Assembly: GCA_944384995.1 (NCBI GenBank)
Contig: CALWVN010000001.1
Location: 310,001 to 374,000, forward strand
Source of the DNA: an uncultured Clostridia bacterium
Lineage (GTDB): Bacteria; Bacillota; Clostridia; Oscillospirales; Acutalibacteraceae
Length of the DNA stretch: 64,000 nt
Reading direction: 5' to 3'
Shown one piece after another: positions 25,876 through 35,383 of this stretch (its first letter is position 1; every line of letters begins with the position of its first letter). A program made the position numbers and the translations under genes. The notes below the pieces were generated by a model that did no database searches, was not told where the DNA came from, and was given only the letters and a program-made list of their open reading frames with translations.

Positions 25876-25950
25876 GCGCCCCGCCGAAATCAGCGGGGCG
25901 CGATTCTATGGGTGACACAGAAAGAGGACGGCCTAAGCCGTCCTTTTCTT
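25876..25950. terminator. Two hairpins between convergent genes
   Basis: GCGCCCCGC/GCGGGGCGC (25876-25901) follows the foldase stop. AGGACGGC-CTAA-GCCGTCCT (25925-25944) is followed by a T-rich run on the plus strand and preceded by AAAG, so it can serve both the foldase and folK sides. Confidence 0.8.
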
Positions 25951-25971
25951 TTTTGCTTCTCTGTTTTTTGC

Positions 25972-26454
25972 CTACAGGGACTCCGCAAACAGATGAATAT
26001 CATCTTTTGAAATTCGGGAAAGCGCATCCGCAAACGGGAAGCCGAGCGCGTCCCCCGCCGGATACAGATCCGCAAGCGGCAGCAATACAAAGGAACGATT
26101 GCGCATTTCGGGATGCGGCAAGCGAAGATACGGTGTATCTGAGGTAAACCCTTCGGCGACCAGCAGATCCAGATCGATCACACGCGGACCGTTTTTGAAT
26201 TTCCGCACACGTCCGAGCCCTGCTTCTATCCCCAGCAGTGCGCCGAGCAGCGCTTCCGGCTGCAAATCGGTGTCCAACTCCGCTGCCATGTTAAGGAAAT
26301 CGCCCTGAGCAGCATAGCCGTAGGGTTTGCTTTCATAGATGCGGGAACAGCGAACAACACGCGTTTGCACAACGCGGTCGATGGACGCCAGCGCGTCGCG
26401 CAGGTTTTGCACCCGATCACCGAGATTGGTCCCGAGCCCCACGACAGCTTTCAT
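25972..26454 (-). CDS. folK: Dihydroxymethylpterin pyrophosphokinase
   Basis: The 160-residue HPPK transfers pyrophosphate from ATP to 6-hydroxymethyl-dihydropterin in folate synthesis. Family motifs are all present: GLGTNLGDRVQNL, the central RVIDLDLLVAEG with the Mg-binding aspartates, and LPHPEMRNRSFVLLPLADL. It is the last gene of folE-folP-folB-folK and overlaps folB by 4 bases. Confidence 0.94.
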   Translation of the reverse strand: MKAVVGLGTNLGDRVQNLRDALASIDRVVQTRVVRCSRIYESKPYGYAAQGDFLNMAAELDTDLQPEALLGALLGIEAGLGRVRKFKNGPRVIDLDLLVAEGFTSDTPYLRLPHPEMRNRSFVLLPLADLYPAGDALGFPFADALSRISKDDIHLFAESL

Positions 26455-26840
26455 GCCCGCACCTCGACAGGCTCGCTGTCCGTACGTTCCCGCGCGATCT
26501 CGACCGCCGTATAATCGAAATCCGCCTGTATTGGCGCATACGGCTTTTTCACACGGACGGTAACTGCCTTTACGGCCGGGAAACCACCCAAGACCGCATC
26601 GGCAACGACCTGCGCCGCGCGCTCCAGAAGATCGAATTTTTCAGACAGAAAAGCTGCGCGTGCGGTTTTTAACACCTTTGCATAGCTGACGGTATCCTCC
26701 ACGCGATCCGTTTGGCACGGCACATACAGCGGCAATCTGCAGATGATGTCCAACAGGAACATCTGTCCGTTTTCTTTTTCTTCCGGGTTCACCCCATGAT
26801 ACGCGTACAGGCGCAACCCGCTTATATGTATGCTATCCAT
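26451..26840 (-). CDS. folB: Dihydroneopterin aldolase
   Basis: A 129-residue protein with the FolB pattern: HISGLRLYAYHGVNPEEKENGQ (in two parts, YAYHGV and EEKENGQ), DTVSYAKV, LLERAAQVVADAVL with the catalytic glutamate, and the basic VRVKKPYAPI. It forms 6-hydroxymethyl-dihydropterin from dihydroneopterin. The ATG at 26840 has a GGGGAGG SD. One base separates it from folP. Confidence 0.93.
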   Translation of the reverse strand: MDSIHISGLRLYAYHGVNPEEKENGQMFLLDIICRLPLYVPCQTDRVEDTVSYAKVLKTARAAFLSEKFDLLERAAQVVADAVLGGFPAVKAVTVRVKKPYAPIQADFDYTAVEIARERTDSEPVEVRA

Positions 26841-26841
26841 T

Positions 26842-27681
26842 TTATATTCCTCCCCTACGCAAAAGCGCATCCGCCATATCCGCGGCGGCACGCGCTTCGC
26901 GCACATGGTGCACACGGATAAGATCTGTCCCGCCCGCAATGGCGAGTGTATCGGCGGCAAGCGTACCGCGCAGGCGCTGCACTTCGTCTTCCCCAGCCTC
27001 CCGCGCGATCATGCGTTTACAGGAGAGCGCTGTCAAAAGCGCGTGTTTTTCCGGCTTAACAGATCCGAGCGCACGCAGCAGCGCAAGATTGTCCTCGTGA
27101 CTTTTTCCAAAGCCGAAGCCGGGATCCAGACAGACGCTTTGCGTGGCGATCCCTTGTTCACGGATAAACGCGGAAGCCTCCGTAAAAAAAGCGCGTACAT
27201 CTGCACACACACCGTTCGGGTATGCGGCAGTTACGTCTGCGTCCGCGCCGCCCGTGTGCATTAAAATCCAGCCCGCGTCATGCTCGCGCACGACCGCAGC
27301 CATATCCACGGAAAGCGACCCACTCACGTCGTTGACGATTGCCGCGCCGTTTTCCAGCGCATACCGCGCCACGCCGGGAAAAAACGTATCTACACTGATC
27401 GGTATGCGAACCGCCTTACGCACAGCGGGCAGAAACTGCCGCAGGATCTCCAATTCCCGTGCTTCGGAGAGCGGCGTGTGCCCGGGGCGCGTGGACTGCG
27501 CGCCGATGTCGATCAGATCCGCCCCGTCTGCTTCCATTTCGTGTGCATGCTGCGCCGCCTTTTGCGGTTCATTCCATTTGCCGCCGTCAAAAAAAGAATC
27601 CGGGGTGACGTTGAGAATACCCATTATATAGGTCCTTGCGCCAAGCGGAAAGGAAAAGTCCCTGCCCGAAAAAGAAGACAT
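26842..27681 (-). CDS. folP: Dihydropteroate synthase
   Basis: The 279-residue DHPS condenses the pterin pyrophosphate with p-aminobenzoate and is the sulfonamide target. Motifs: IMGILNVTPDSFFDGG, DIGAQSTRPG, ISVDTF, DPGFGFGKSHEDN and RVHHVREA. The start is the ATG at 27681 with GGGGGA; a longer frame upstream would overlap folE and lacks an SD. No aminodeoxychorismate (pab) genes are in the window. Confidence 0.94.
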   Translation of the reverse strand: MSSFSGRDFSFPLGARTYIMGILNVTPDSFFDGGKWNEPQKAAQHAHEMEADGADLIDIGAQSTRPGHTPLSEARELEILRQFLPAVRKAVRIPISVDTFFPGVARYALENGAAIVNDVSGSLSVDMAAVVREHDAGWILMHTGGADADVTAAYPNGVCADVRAFFTEASAFIREQGIATQSVCLDPGFGFGKSHEDNLALLRALGSVKPEKHALLTALSCKRMIAREAGEDEVQRLRGTLAADTLAIAGGTDLIRVHHVREARAAADMADALLRRGGI

Positions 27682-27685
27682 CCGC

Positions 27686-28246
27686 TTATTCCCCCCGCAG
27701 CAACGCCATGGCTTCCGCACGGGTGCGCGCGTCCTTGCGCATACTGCCGCGCAAAGCAGACGTGCGTGTGACCGCGCCCGCTGCCCGCGCGCCGCGCATG
27801 GTCATGCAAAGGTGCTCGGCTTCCACTACGACCGCCACACCCTGCGGCGCAAGATGTTCTTCCAAGAAATCCGCCACCTGTGCGGTCAGGCGCTCCTGAA
27901 TCTGCGGGCGTTTGGCAAAACTGTCCACAATGCGCGCAAGCTTGGAAAGCCCGATCACCTGCCCGCCGGAGGGAATATAGGCAATATGTGCCTTGCCGAT
28001 GAACGGTAGCAGATGGTGCTCACACATGGAGTACAGCGGAATGTCGCGCACCACGACCATTTCGTCGTTTTTGCCCTCGTTGAACATTTTTAAATGGCGT
28101 GTTGGGTCATCCGCGAGCCCCGCAAAAATTTCTTCATACATGTTGGCAACACGCTTCGGTGTTTCTATGAGCCCTTCGCGGTCCGGGTCTTCGCCGATAG
28201 CCAGCAGAATTTCCCGCACCGCGCGTTCAATGCTCGGTTTGTCCAT
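27686..28246 (-). CDS. folE: GTP cyclohydrolase I
   Basis: The 186-residue enzyme forms dihydroneopterin triphosphate from GTP. Zinc ligands are present in [10 protein letters not shown] and EHLCMTMRG. Other marks are [14 protein letters not shown] and [10 protein letters not shown]. It is first in the folate operon; its ATG at 28246 has a GGAG-type SD. I could not identify a convincing promoter in the 90 bases upstream, nor a riboswitch. Confidence 0.94.
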   Translation of the reverse strand: MDKPSIERAVREILLAIGEDPDREGLIETPKRVANMYEEIFAGLADDPTRHLKMFNEGKNDEMVVVRDIPLYSMCEHHLLPFIGKAHIAYIPSGGQVIGLSKLARIVDSFAKRPQIQERLTAQVADFLEEHLAPQGVAVVVEAEHLCMTMRGARAAGAVTRTSALRGSMRKDARTRAEAMALLRGE

Positions 28247-28307
28247 GATCCTTCTCCTTCATATTTCCGCAGGCGCAAAGCGCAAGGAAAGAATAATACA
28301 ATCGCTC

Positions 28308-28331
28308 AAAAAGCCCTCTGTTTTAGAGCTT
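28308..28331 (-). terminator. Terminator of the transglutaminase-like gene
   Basis: On the minus strand AAGCTCT pairs with AGAGGGCTT around a short A-rich loop and is followed by TTTTT. Confidence 0.7.
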
Positions 28332-28338
28332 CACGCAG

Positions 28339-29478
28339 TTATTCAAAAGCAAATTGCAGCGTGCGGGTCACATCACTGCGCACATACACGACTTCATCAA
28401 CCTGTTCGGCTGCACGCCGATCGGCACGATATAAAACCTCGTAAACAGCTCGATTTTCCGTCAGATCCGCTGCCGCTTCCAAATAAGCCTCTTCATTCAC
28501 AAACCAGACTTCAATGGTATTTGTTCCATCCTGTATACTTTGCGCCGCCGCATTCGCCATGTCTTGCAGACAAGCGTTGTCATAGGTGGAAAAACACATC
28601 CCGTTTTGCACATAATAGTTCGCGGCAACGGCGTTGCAATTGTTTTCGGCCGGGGCAATTTCCTCATGGTTGACGCCGATGTAATCGTCGGTCACATTGA
28701 AATAAGTGTGGGCATAGTGGTGTATATCTTCAGCATCCAAATCGTCCCAAGTGGCGTCCACATGATAATTCGCACCGCCGATAGTCACAATATTCCACAT
28801 ATGCCCCTCACGGCTGCCGCTGTCATCCACGCCGACACCCGTCGCAAGATAATTCGGTACGCCGACCATATCCAAAAGCAACTGCAGCGCACGAGAGTAC
28901 CCTTCGCACACTGCCCTGCCCTCCAGCAGCGCATTGTACGCTGTGTAACCATCGTCTTCCTGCGTTAAATATGTTGTATTTTGGCAGATATAATCATGAA
29001 AATACAGCTCTTTATCATAGGCGCCGGGCAAACCGTCCGCTTGCGCAACGATCTCGCGTGCTTTTTCGAGCAGAGCATCGGTTTGTCTGCGGCAGGTATC
29101 GGCGTCCGTCACATACTGCGGTAAAAAATATGCCTTGGCACCGCGCATCACGATATGACTTTCATTTTCCATGCACAACAGTGAAGGATTATCATAAGAG
29201 AGAGCCTGGAACATAGCGCTGAATTCCGCGTCGTCAAGCGGCGGGATCTCGATCTCCTCCGGATGTGTATCCACTGCATTCATAATCAGGGTATAGGCGA
29301 TTTGCGCTTTCTCAGACAGCGTATGATAATAATAGCGCGTTACACCGTCATGGGCATATATAAGCTCTGTATCCGAAAAGCGTGTCGGAAGCATCATACG
29401 AAGCGTATCAAGATTTGCAAGCACGATGCCTGCACAGATTGCAAGTACTATAAGGGCCGCAAAAGCGCGTTTTTTCAT
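28339..29478 (-). CDS. Exported transglutaminase-like protein
   Basis: A 379-residue protein with an N-terminal hydrophobic segment (about 5-22) that anchors or exports it. The transglutaminase-core fold is indicated by the Cys-His-Asp triad in order: C191 in AVCEGYSRALQLLLDMVGVP, H226 in EGHMWNIV, and D241 in VDATWDD. Such proteins act as cysteine proteases, peptidases or crosslinkers of surface proteins; the reaction here is unknown. It overlaps the upstream LCP-like gene by 4 bases (ATGA), so the two are translationally coupled and probably act together at the cell surface. Confidence 0.82.
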   Translation of the reverse strand: MKKRAFAALIVLAICAGIVLANLDTLRMMLPTRFSDTELIYAHDGVTRYYYHTLSEKAQIAYTLIMNAVDTHPEEIEIPPLDDAEFSAMFQALSYDNPSLLCMENESHIVMRGAKAYFLPQYVTDADTCRRQTDALLEKAREIVAQADGLPGAYDKELYFHDYICQNTTYLTQEDDGYTAYNALLEGRAVCEGYSRALQLLLDMVGVPNYLATGVGVDDSGSREGHMWNIVTIGGANYHVDATWDDLDAEDIHHYAHTYFNVTDDYIGVNHEEIAPAENNCNAVAANYYVQNGMCFSTYDNACLQDMANAAAQSIQDGTNTIEVWFVNEEAYLEAAADLTENRAVYEVLYRADRRAAEQVDEVVYVRSDVTRTLQFAFE

Positions 29479-30332
29479 GCGGGCGCCTCCCCTTCCTTCG
29501 GCGGCGTACCGACAGAAACGGTGTCTTGCAATGCAAGGAACGTATATAACAGCCCGTCGGACTGCGTGCAGTCCAGCACGGAAAAGTTGGTATCCGACTG
29601 GTTACAGACGCTGTTAAACAACTGTGACGGATCAGCAGGATCAAAAGCAGAAAGCAGGTTTTGCACCAGCGCACAGACCGCGTCTGCCTGCTGCGCAACG
29701 GCGGAATACCGTATATATTTTACAAACAAGTCGCCCGTTAAGCTCTGCTCGCCCGCGTCAAGGAACAGTGTATAATCCGCGCCGCGGTATTCGATGCTTG
29801 CCGGAACGTTCACGGAAATATCGCCGATCTCCCCGATCACCTGCCGCAATTGAGTTTCGGTCTGCTTGACATACCGTTCCAAGGAGATGCCAAGCGCGCT
29901 TGCCACGCTTTCACGCAGACCTGCCAAACCGTATTTTTGGTAGATCGCCGAAAATGTCGACGTTTCGCCGCTATATGCAGCAGTGTCGGCGGGCGAAAGC
30001 GTACATACGGAAATCCGCTCTGCGTTTGCGTCGGCAGATACCACGGAAAGCAGCACCAAGCTGTCGTCGGAATCCACACAGACATAAAACACATCCGCAT
30101 TTTGCACCTGTACGGTCTCCAGCACCCCGGTCGTCGTCTCTTCCGGTGCGGCAGTCGTTTCCTCGGGAGAGATCAAATTGCTCAGATCGTAATCGATCGA
30201 ATGCAGGAACAGCAAAACAGAGGCAGCGCCGAATACCAGCACAAACGCCGCAAACGCCAAAATAAACGCGCGGGTACGTCTGGCTTTCAGTTTTTGCTCG
30301 CTTGTGAAACGCAGCTTGGGCTTACGGCGCAT
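29475..30332 (-). CDS. Degenerate LytR-CpsA-Psr (LCP)-like membrane protein
   Basis: The 285-residue protein has a basic N-tail, one membrane helix (about 22-44), a Thr/Glu-rich spacer (EETTAAPEETTTG), then a domain laid out like LCP phosphotransferases. That domain has VFYVCVDSDDSLVLLSVV, SAIYQKYGLAGLRESVASAL, IGEIGDISVNVPA, GEQSLTGDLFVKYIRY. The catalytic arginines of true LCP enzymes (the PRD and RxR/Y-R-R positions) are mostly missing: PAD replaces PRD. Wall-polymer ligase activity is therefore doubtful. It may be a binding or scaffold version. The gene is coupled to the transglutaminase-like gene. Confidence 0.65.
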   Translation of the reverse strand: MRRKPKLRFTSEQKLKARRTRAFILAFAAFVLVFGAASVLLFLHSIDYDLSNLISPEETTAAPEETTTGVLETVQVQNADVFYVCVDSDDSLVLLSVVSADANAERISVCTLSPADTAAYSGETSTFSAIYQKYGLAGLRESVASALGISLERYVKQTETQLRQVIGEIGDISVNVPASIEYRGADYTLFLDAGEQSLTGDLFVKYIRYSAVAQQADAVCALVQNLLSAFDPADPSQLFNSVCNQSDTNFSVLDCTQSDGLLYTFLALQDTVSVGTPPKEGEAPA

Positions 30333-30372
30333 GTCTTCACCTCACGGAATGCTTAATCAAACATAAAACCCG

Positions 30373-31770
30373 TTAGTTTTCTTCGGAGGGTGCGGTTTTT
30401 TCAGGCACGGAAAAGCCGCCGAATTTCCGCAAAAACAGCACAGGGACAAATACAAACACAGCGACTGCAGCCGCGGCGAAAAACATTACATTACCGGGAG
30501 CAGAGGTCACCACACCGTATTCATTGGTATAAGTTACTTCCGAAACGCGGCACACAAGATTTCCGATATACGGGCCGATGACCATCGGCAGCAGCACAAA
30601 GAAGATCATGCGGATTCCTTGAAACGCACCGACCTTGTCGGCAGGCATATAATCCCGCACGGAGGCATTCATCGCAACGGACAGCAGCGCCCAGCCGCCG
30701 AGCGCGGGCACGGCGCAGATCAAAAACGATGTGGACGTTTCGGCAAAGCCTGCAGCGACAAGCCCTGCAGCATACAGCAAAATGGAGATCCAAACAAATT
30801 TTTCCTTGCCGAAACGATCCATCAGCCTGCCCATACAGACGATCAGCGCTACGACGACTGCAATCACAACAACCGCCGCGACCATGATTGCGGGCGTAAG
30901 GGACGCCAGCACACTGTCCAAGCTGAAATTCAGCACATTGCCGAGATAAATAAAAATGTACGGGAAAAAGACTTGAAATGCTGTTGAGGAAATGCAGGCG
31001 GCGGCGAATGCAAGATACAACCGCTTATTCTCCTTTACAACGCCGGGTCTAAATCCGTAGATCAAATTGGCAAAATAGTTGCCGTCTGTTTTTTGCATGG
31101 TCGGGCGGTCACGCAGCGTAAACAAGCCGACTACGCCGCACAACAGAACTGCGCCGCCCAGAGCATAAAAGAACACGTCGTAGCCGATCCCGCCGACAGC
31201 GCCCGAAAGCCCCATAACGACCGCCGTGGCAAACAACGGCAAAAGCGCAAGCACGCTTTCCACCGTCGCGCGGTTCTTGGTGTTGGTCACATCCGTGACC
31301 CAGGCGTTGAACGCCGCATCATTGCCGACAGAGCCCATTAAGGTCATAACACAGTCCATTACTACGACCAGTGCTACTGTGACAGTCAAAATTTGAATTT
31401 CGTCCGTGAGCCCGAACAGCGCCGCAGTATGATCGCGGGAGATCGCACCGAACGATGCAGTAACAACACCCCAAAGCAGATACCCGACACAAATGAATAC
31501 TTTGCGTTTGCCGACTTTATCGCTCAAGGTGCCGGCAAGAAAGGTCGTGATCACCGCAGTGGCCGCGCTGCATGCGACCATTAAGCTGATCGCGCTCATC
31601 ACGTCGACAGAGCCATCCACCGCCGCCTGTGAGGCGCCGGTATAAATCGAGTTGTAAAGGAACGTGTTGAAAAACATGTTTTCCACGCTCCAGGCAAGCT
31701 GCCCGACAAGCCCAAACAGAATGATATTGAACCATACTCGCCCGCCGAGCCGATTTGCTTTGGCTGACAC
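30373..31770 (-). CDS. Major facilitator superfamily transporter
   Basis: A 465-residue protein with about 12 membrane helices and the MFS loop motif GTLSDKVGKRKVF between helices 2 and 3, repeated more weakly as GRLMDRFGKEKFV in the second half. It is related to the sugar/cation symporter-like MFS proteins, but the substrate is not readable. The start is the GTG at 31770, six bases after GGGGAG. It lies 40 bases upstream of the LCP-like gene on the same strand, with no terminator between, so all three may form one transcript. Confidence 0.82.
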   Translation of the reverse strand: MSAKANRLGGRVWFNIILFGLVGQLAWSVENMFFNTFLYNSIYTGASQAAVDGSVDVMSAISLMVACSAATAVITTFLAGTLSDKVGKRKVFICVGYLLWGVVTASFGAISRDHTAALFGLTDEIQILTVTVALVVVMDCVMTLMGSVGNDAAFNAWVTDVTNTKNRATVESVLALLPLFATAVVMGLSGAVGGIGYDVFFYALGGAVLLCGVVGLFTLRDRPTMQKTDGNYFANLIYGFRPGVVKENKRLYLAFAAACISSTAFQVFFPYIFIYLGNVLNFSLDSVLASLTPAIMVAAVVVIAVVVALIVCMGRLMDRFGKEKFVWISILLYAAGLVAAGFAETSTSFLICAVPALGGWALLSVAMNASVRDYMPADKVGAFQGIRMIFFVLLPMVIGPYIGNLVCRVSEVTYTNEYGVVTSAPGNVMFFAAAAVAVFVFVPVLFLRKFGGFSVPEKTAPSEEN

Positions 31771-31809
31771 AGTGATCTCCCCTTTCACCTTTCCGGCACG
31801 ATCGATTAC

Positions 31810-31860
31810 ATTATAAAATACGGTTGTGGATATTGTAGCATATTTCCCAAAAAGTTACAA
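31810..31860 (-). promoter_or_regulatory. Candidate promoters of the MFS gene
   Basis: One candidate is TTGTAA (31855-31860), 17 bases, TACAAT (31832-31837). A second, consensus -10 TATAAT at 31810-31815 has no good -35. Both read leftward into the MFS gene. Confidence 0.5.
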
Positions 31861-31865
31861 TGCAA

Positions 31866-31906
31866 AAACGAAAAAAGCGCGCCTGTATACAAACGCATAC
31901 AGGCGC
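31866..31906 (-). terminator. Terminator of tig-clpP-clpX
   Basis: A 10-bp stem GCGCCTGTAT/ATACAGGCGC (31879-31888 with 31897-31906), followed on the minus strand by a T-run (31871-31876). Confidence 0.88.
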
Positions 31907-31919
31907 AAAGTGTTTAAAA

Positions 31920-33221
31920 TCAGACTGCATCCTTCGGCGAGCGTTTGACGCTCGTTTTGGCGGGCACTTTTGCCGGTACGGAGGTTTCAACCAAAGGCTT
32001 TTCCCCGCTTTCAACGCAGGCTTTTGTGATGATAACCTTATTGATGCTTTCATCCGACGGGATCTCATACATCGCGGGCTGCAAGACCTTTTCCATAATG
32101 GCACGCAGTCCGCGCGCGCCGGTGTTCTTTTCCAAGGTCAGATCTGCAATCGCGGCAAGCGCATCCGGCTGGAACTCCAGCGTAACGCCGTCCATGCGGA
32201 ACAGTTCGGTATACTGCTTGACCAAAGCGTTTTTCGGTTCGTTCAAAATGCGGATCAGTGCGTCGCGATCCAGATTCTCCAGCGTCGTAATGGCAGGCAA
32301 ACGCCCGACAAGCTCCGGGATCAGACCGTATTTCACAAGATCCTGCGGGATGACCTGCGCATAAATGCGCGCCATATCCGCCTTGCGCGACTCGGTAAGC
32401 TCGCTGCCGAAGCCTAACACCTTATTGCCCGTGCGCTTTTCGATGATCTTATCGATCCCATCAAAGGCACCGCCGCAGATAAACAGGATGTTGGTCGTGT
32501 CAATTTGGATGAATTCCTGCTGCGGGTGCTTTCTGCCGCCCTGAGGCGGGACATTGGAGACCGTACCCTCCAAAATTTTCAGAAGCGCCTGCTGTACGCC
32601 CTCGCCGCTGACGTCGCGGGTAATGGACGGGTTTTCGGATTTTCGGGCGATCTTGTCGATCTCATCGACATAAATGATCCCCTTTTCAGCACGCTCTACG
32701 TCGAAATCCGCTGCCTGAATCAAGCGGAGAAGGATATTTTCGACGTCCTCGCCGACGTAGCCCGCCTCAGTGAGCGTGGTTGCGTCCGCAATCGCGAAGG
32801 GAACATCCAAAATATCGGCAAGCGTTTGGGCGAGCATCGTTTTGCCCACACCCGTAGGCCCAAGCAAAATAACATTACTCTTTTGAATATCAACATCGGA
32901 ACTGTCGCCGTAGTAAATGCGTTTGTAGTGGTTGTAAACCGCAACGCTTAGGGCGATTTTTGCGGCATCCTGCCCGATGACGTATTCATCCAGGTGTGCT
33001 TTAATCTCCTGCGGCTTCGGAAGCGGCTTATTCGGCTTGCTTGCCTGCTTGCGCTTTCTGCGCCCGGCGTCGCCCTCCTCGACGATCTCCATGCACAGCT
33101 CGATGCACTCGTCGCAGATGCAGACGCCCGGTCCCGCAATCAGTTTATCGACCTCGTCCTGTGATTTTCCGCAGAACGAGCAACGGACAGTTTTTTCTCT
33201 GCCGTCGTTTTCTCTCGCCAT
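31920..33221 (-). CDS. clpX: ATP-dependent Clp protease ATP-binding subunit ClpX
   Basis: A 433-residue AAA+ unfoldase feeding ClpP. An N-terminal zinc-binding domain ([11 protein letters not shown] ... CICDEC) is followed by Walker A GPTGVGKT, the pore loop GYVGEDVE, and Walker [11 protein letters not shown] ClpP-contact loop should lie near 270. The C-terminus ends in a basic [15 protein letters not shown] tail. It sits 18 bases after clpP in the classical tig-clpP-clpX order. Confidence 0.96.
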   Translation of the reverse strand: MARENDGREKTVRCSFCGKSQDEVDKLIAGPGVCICDECIELCMEIVEEGDAGRRKRKQASKPNKPLPKPQEIKAHLDEYVIGQDAAKIALSVAVYNHYKRIYYGDSSDVDIQKSNVILLGPTGVGKTMLAQTLADILDVPFAIADATTLTEAGYVGEDVENILLRLIQAADFDVERAEKGIIYVDEIDKIARKSENPSITRDVSGEGVQQALLKILEGTVSNVPPQGGRKHPQQEFIQIDTTNILFICGGAFDGIDKIIEKRTGNKVLGFGSELTESRKADMARIYAQVIPQDLVKYGLIPELVGRLPAITTLENLDRDALIRILNEPKNALVKQYTELFRMDGVTLEFQPDALAAIADLTLEKNTGARGLRAIMEKVLQPAMYEIPSDESINKVIITKACVESGEKPLVETSVPAKVPAKTSVKRSPKDAV

Positions 33222-33239
33222 AGTGCTTCCCCTTTTGTC

Positions 33240-33821
33240 TTATCGCTTGTAGAAGATCTTATCGACAAGGCCGTAATCGAGCGCCTCTTCAGCGGAAAGG
33301 AAGTTGTCGCGCTCCGTATCGCGCGCGATCTGCTCGATGGGTTTCCCTGTGTTTTCCGAAAGGATACGGTTCAGCTTTTCACGCGTACGCAGGATATGCT
33401 TCGCGACGATGTCGATCTCCGTCGCCTGCCCTTGCGCGCCGCCGCTGGGCTGGTGGATCATGATCTCACTGTTGGGCAGCGCGAAACGCTTGCCCTTCGC
33501 GCCCGAGGACAGCAAAAAGGCACCCATGCTTGCCGCCATACCCATGCAGATCGTGGAAACATCACACTTGATATACTGCATGGTGTCGTAGATCGCGAAG
33601 CCCGCCGTTACAGAGCCGCCGGGGCTGTTGATGTAAAGGCTGATGTCCTTTTCACTATCCTGCCCCTCAAGGTACAAAAGCTGGGCGACCACAAGGCTTG
33701 CCGTCGCGTCGTTGACCTCGTCGGACAACACAATGATACGGTCGTTGAGCAGTCTTGAAAAGATATCATAAGAACGCTCACCGCGGTTGGTTTGCTCGAT
33801 AACATAAGGTACAAGTGCCAT
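33240..33821 (-). CDS. clpP: ATP-dependent Clp protease proteolytic subunit
   Basis: A 193-residue serine protease with the catalytic serine in [11 protein letters not shown], histidine in [12 protein letters not shown], and aspartate in the [10 protein letters not shown] segment. It forms the tetradecameric chamber. The ATG at 33821 has an AGGAGG SD. A 100-base leader before it carries two hairpins and a possible -10 box (TATACT, 33890-33895), so it may have its own promoter besides that of tig. Confidence 0.96.
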   Translation of the reverse strand: MALVPYVIEQTNRGERSYDIFSRLLNDRIIVLSDEVNDATASLVVAQLLYLEGQDSEKDISLYINSPGGSVTAGFAIYDTMQYIKCDVSTICMGMAASMGAFLLSSGAKGKRFALPNSEIMIHQPSGGAQGQATEIDIVAKHILRTREKLNRILSENTGKPIEQIARDTERDNFLSAEEALDYGLVDKIFYKR

Positions 33822-33835
33822 AAGAAATACCTCCT

Positions 33836-33871
33836 GCGCAAAAGTTTTGCGCGCAGCGGATCCCTCCGCTG
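33836..33871. repeat. Tandem hairpins in the clpP leader
   Basis: GCGCAAAA-G-TTTTGCGC (33836-33852) abuts the clpP SD, and CAGCGGA-TCCC-TCCGCTG (33854-33871) follows directly. On the coding (minus) strand the T-run precedes, not follows, the second stem, so it does not look like a terminator for tig. It does not match the CIRCE element. Confidence 0.6.
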
Positions 33872-33921
33872 AAAAAACATGCCTGTTTCAGTATAGCCGC
33901 GCCATTGGTCGGCTAATCATA

Positions 33922-35343
33922 TCATTCAGATTTTTCTTCCGTCTTTTTTGCCGCAGGCTTTTTGGCTGCCGTCTTCTTGGCGGCGGGCTTCTTAGCGGGC
34001 TTTTCCGCCTTTTCGCCGTCATTCTCCGCTTTCTTTGCCGCCGTCTTCTTGGCAGCGGGCTTTTCTTCCGTGATCACGGCGTTATCCACGATGAAGTCCA
34101 CGGCTTTTCTCGAAGCAAGCTCCATGCGAAGCCCGTCTTCGGAGATCGCCTTTTTGACCGCCTCTATATCCATATTATATGTGTCGGCGAACTTTTTATA
34201 TTCCGCTTCCAGCTCTTCGGCGGTCGGCTCGATCTTCTCGGCTTCGATGATCTTTTCGATCGCAAGATCCAGCTTCACCTGTTTTTCAGCGTTCGCGCTG
34301 AAGCCCTCACGCAGCTTAGCCTCGTCCTGCCCTGTGTATTGCAGGTAGGTTTTCAGATCCAGCCCCTGTGTCTGCAAGCGATAGGCAAAATCCTCCACGT
34401 TGCTGTCGATCTTTTTCTCGACCATAACCTGCGGAATCTCCGCCTCGATGCCGTCGGCAACCATTTCGAGCAGCGTGCTGCGCACTTCTTCCAGTGCCGC
34501 ACTCTTCTTGGCTTCTTCCATATCCGCCTTGATGCTCTTCTTCAGCTCATCGACCGTGTCTTTATCGCTGACATCCTTAACGAATTCGTCGTCAAGCTTC
34601 GGCAGCTCCTTGACCTTGATCTCATGCAGCTTGATCTTGAACACAGCATCCTTGCCGGCAAGTCCCTCATGATAATCCTCGGGGAATTTCACATTGACGT
34701 CGAACTCGTCACCCGTCTTGTGCCCGACGATCTGATCTTCAAAGCCCGGAATAAACTGCCCGGAGCCGAGCGTGAGCTCATAGCTTTCCGCCTTGCCGCC
34801 CTCAAACGCTTCACCGTCCACAAAGCCTTCAAAGTCGATGACAACGATATCATCCTTCTTCGCGGCGCGGTCTTCAATCGTTACCATGCGGGCGTTCTGT
34901 TCGAGCATACGGTTCAGCTCCGACTTGACCTCGTCCGCCGTCACCTTGGAGGGTTTGCGTGTGGCTTTTAAGCCTTTGTAGTCGCCGAGCTTAACCTCGG
35001 GCTTGACCGTGACTTTCAGCTTCAGCGTCACGCCACTCTTGCCCATTTCGGGGACCTCCAGATCAAACGGAGCATCCACAACTTCCAAAGCCGCGTCTTT
35101 GATCGCTTCTTCCACGACCTCCGGATACAGCGCCTCAAGCGCATCCTCATAAAACACGCCCTCGCCGTAGATTTTTTCAATGAAATTCCGCGGCGCTTTG
35201 CCCTTACGGAAGCCGTGCACGGTGATATTCTTGCGTTGCTTCAGGTACGCCTGATTGACCGCCTTTTCAAAGCGGTCGGCGTCGATGGAAATTTCCAGCT
35301 GCCAAACATTGGTTTCCACTTTTTCGGATGATTTCAAACTCAT
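33922..35343 (-). CDS. tig: Trigger factor with a Lys/Ala-rich C-terminal tail
   Basis: A 473-residue ribosome-associated chaperone and prolyl isomerase. The N-domain ribosome-binding loop is GFRKGKAPRNF. The FKBP-type PPIase domain (about 160-245) contains DDIVVIDFEGFVDGEAF. The substrate-binding C-domain continues to about 425. The last 45 or so residues are an added tail of AAKK/PAKK repeats (for example PAAKKTAAKKPAAKK) not found in the standard fold. The ATG at 35343 has an AGGAGG SD. Confidence 0.94.
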   Translation of the reverse strand: MSLKSSEKVETNVWQLEISIDADRFEKAVNQAYLKQRKNITVHGFRKGKAPRNFIEKIYGEGVFYEDALEALYPEVVEEAIKDAALEVVDAPFDLEVPEMGKSGVTLKLKVTVKPEVKLGDYKGLKATRKPSKVTADEVKSELNRMLEQNARMVTIEDRAAKKDDIVVIDFEGFVDGEAFEGGKAESYELTLGSGQFIPGFEDQIVGHKTGDEFDVNVKFPEDYHEGLAGKDAVFKIKLHEIKVKELPKLDDEFVKDVSDKDTVDELKKSIKADMEEAKKSAALEEVRSTLLEMVADGIEAEIPQVMVEKKIDSNVEDFAYRLQTQGLDLKTYLQYTGQDEAKLREGFSANAEKQVKLDLAIEKIIEAEKIEPTAEELEAEYKKFADTYNMDIEAVKKAISEDGLRMELASRKAVDFIVDNAVITEEKPAAKKTAAKKAENDGEKAEKPAKKPAAKKTAAKKPAAKKTEEKSE

Positions 35344-35383
35344 TTTACGGATTCCTCCTGTACAATAATGGGTCAACTTAGGT

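Noticed and set aside
28247..28338. THF riboswitch before folE
   Set aside because: The gap holds only the terminator of the upstream-lying neighbour and an AT-rich stretch; no conserved riboswitch core could be recognised.
33836..33871. CIRCE or CtsR operator before clpP
   Set aside because: The hairpins do not match the CIRCE inverted repeat or the direct heptad repeats of CtsR sites.
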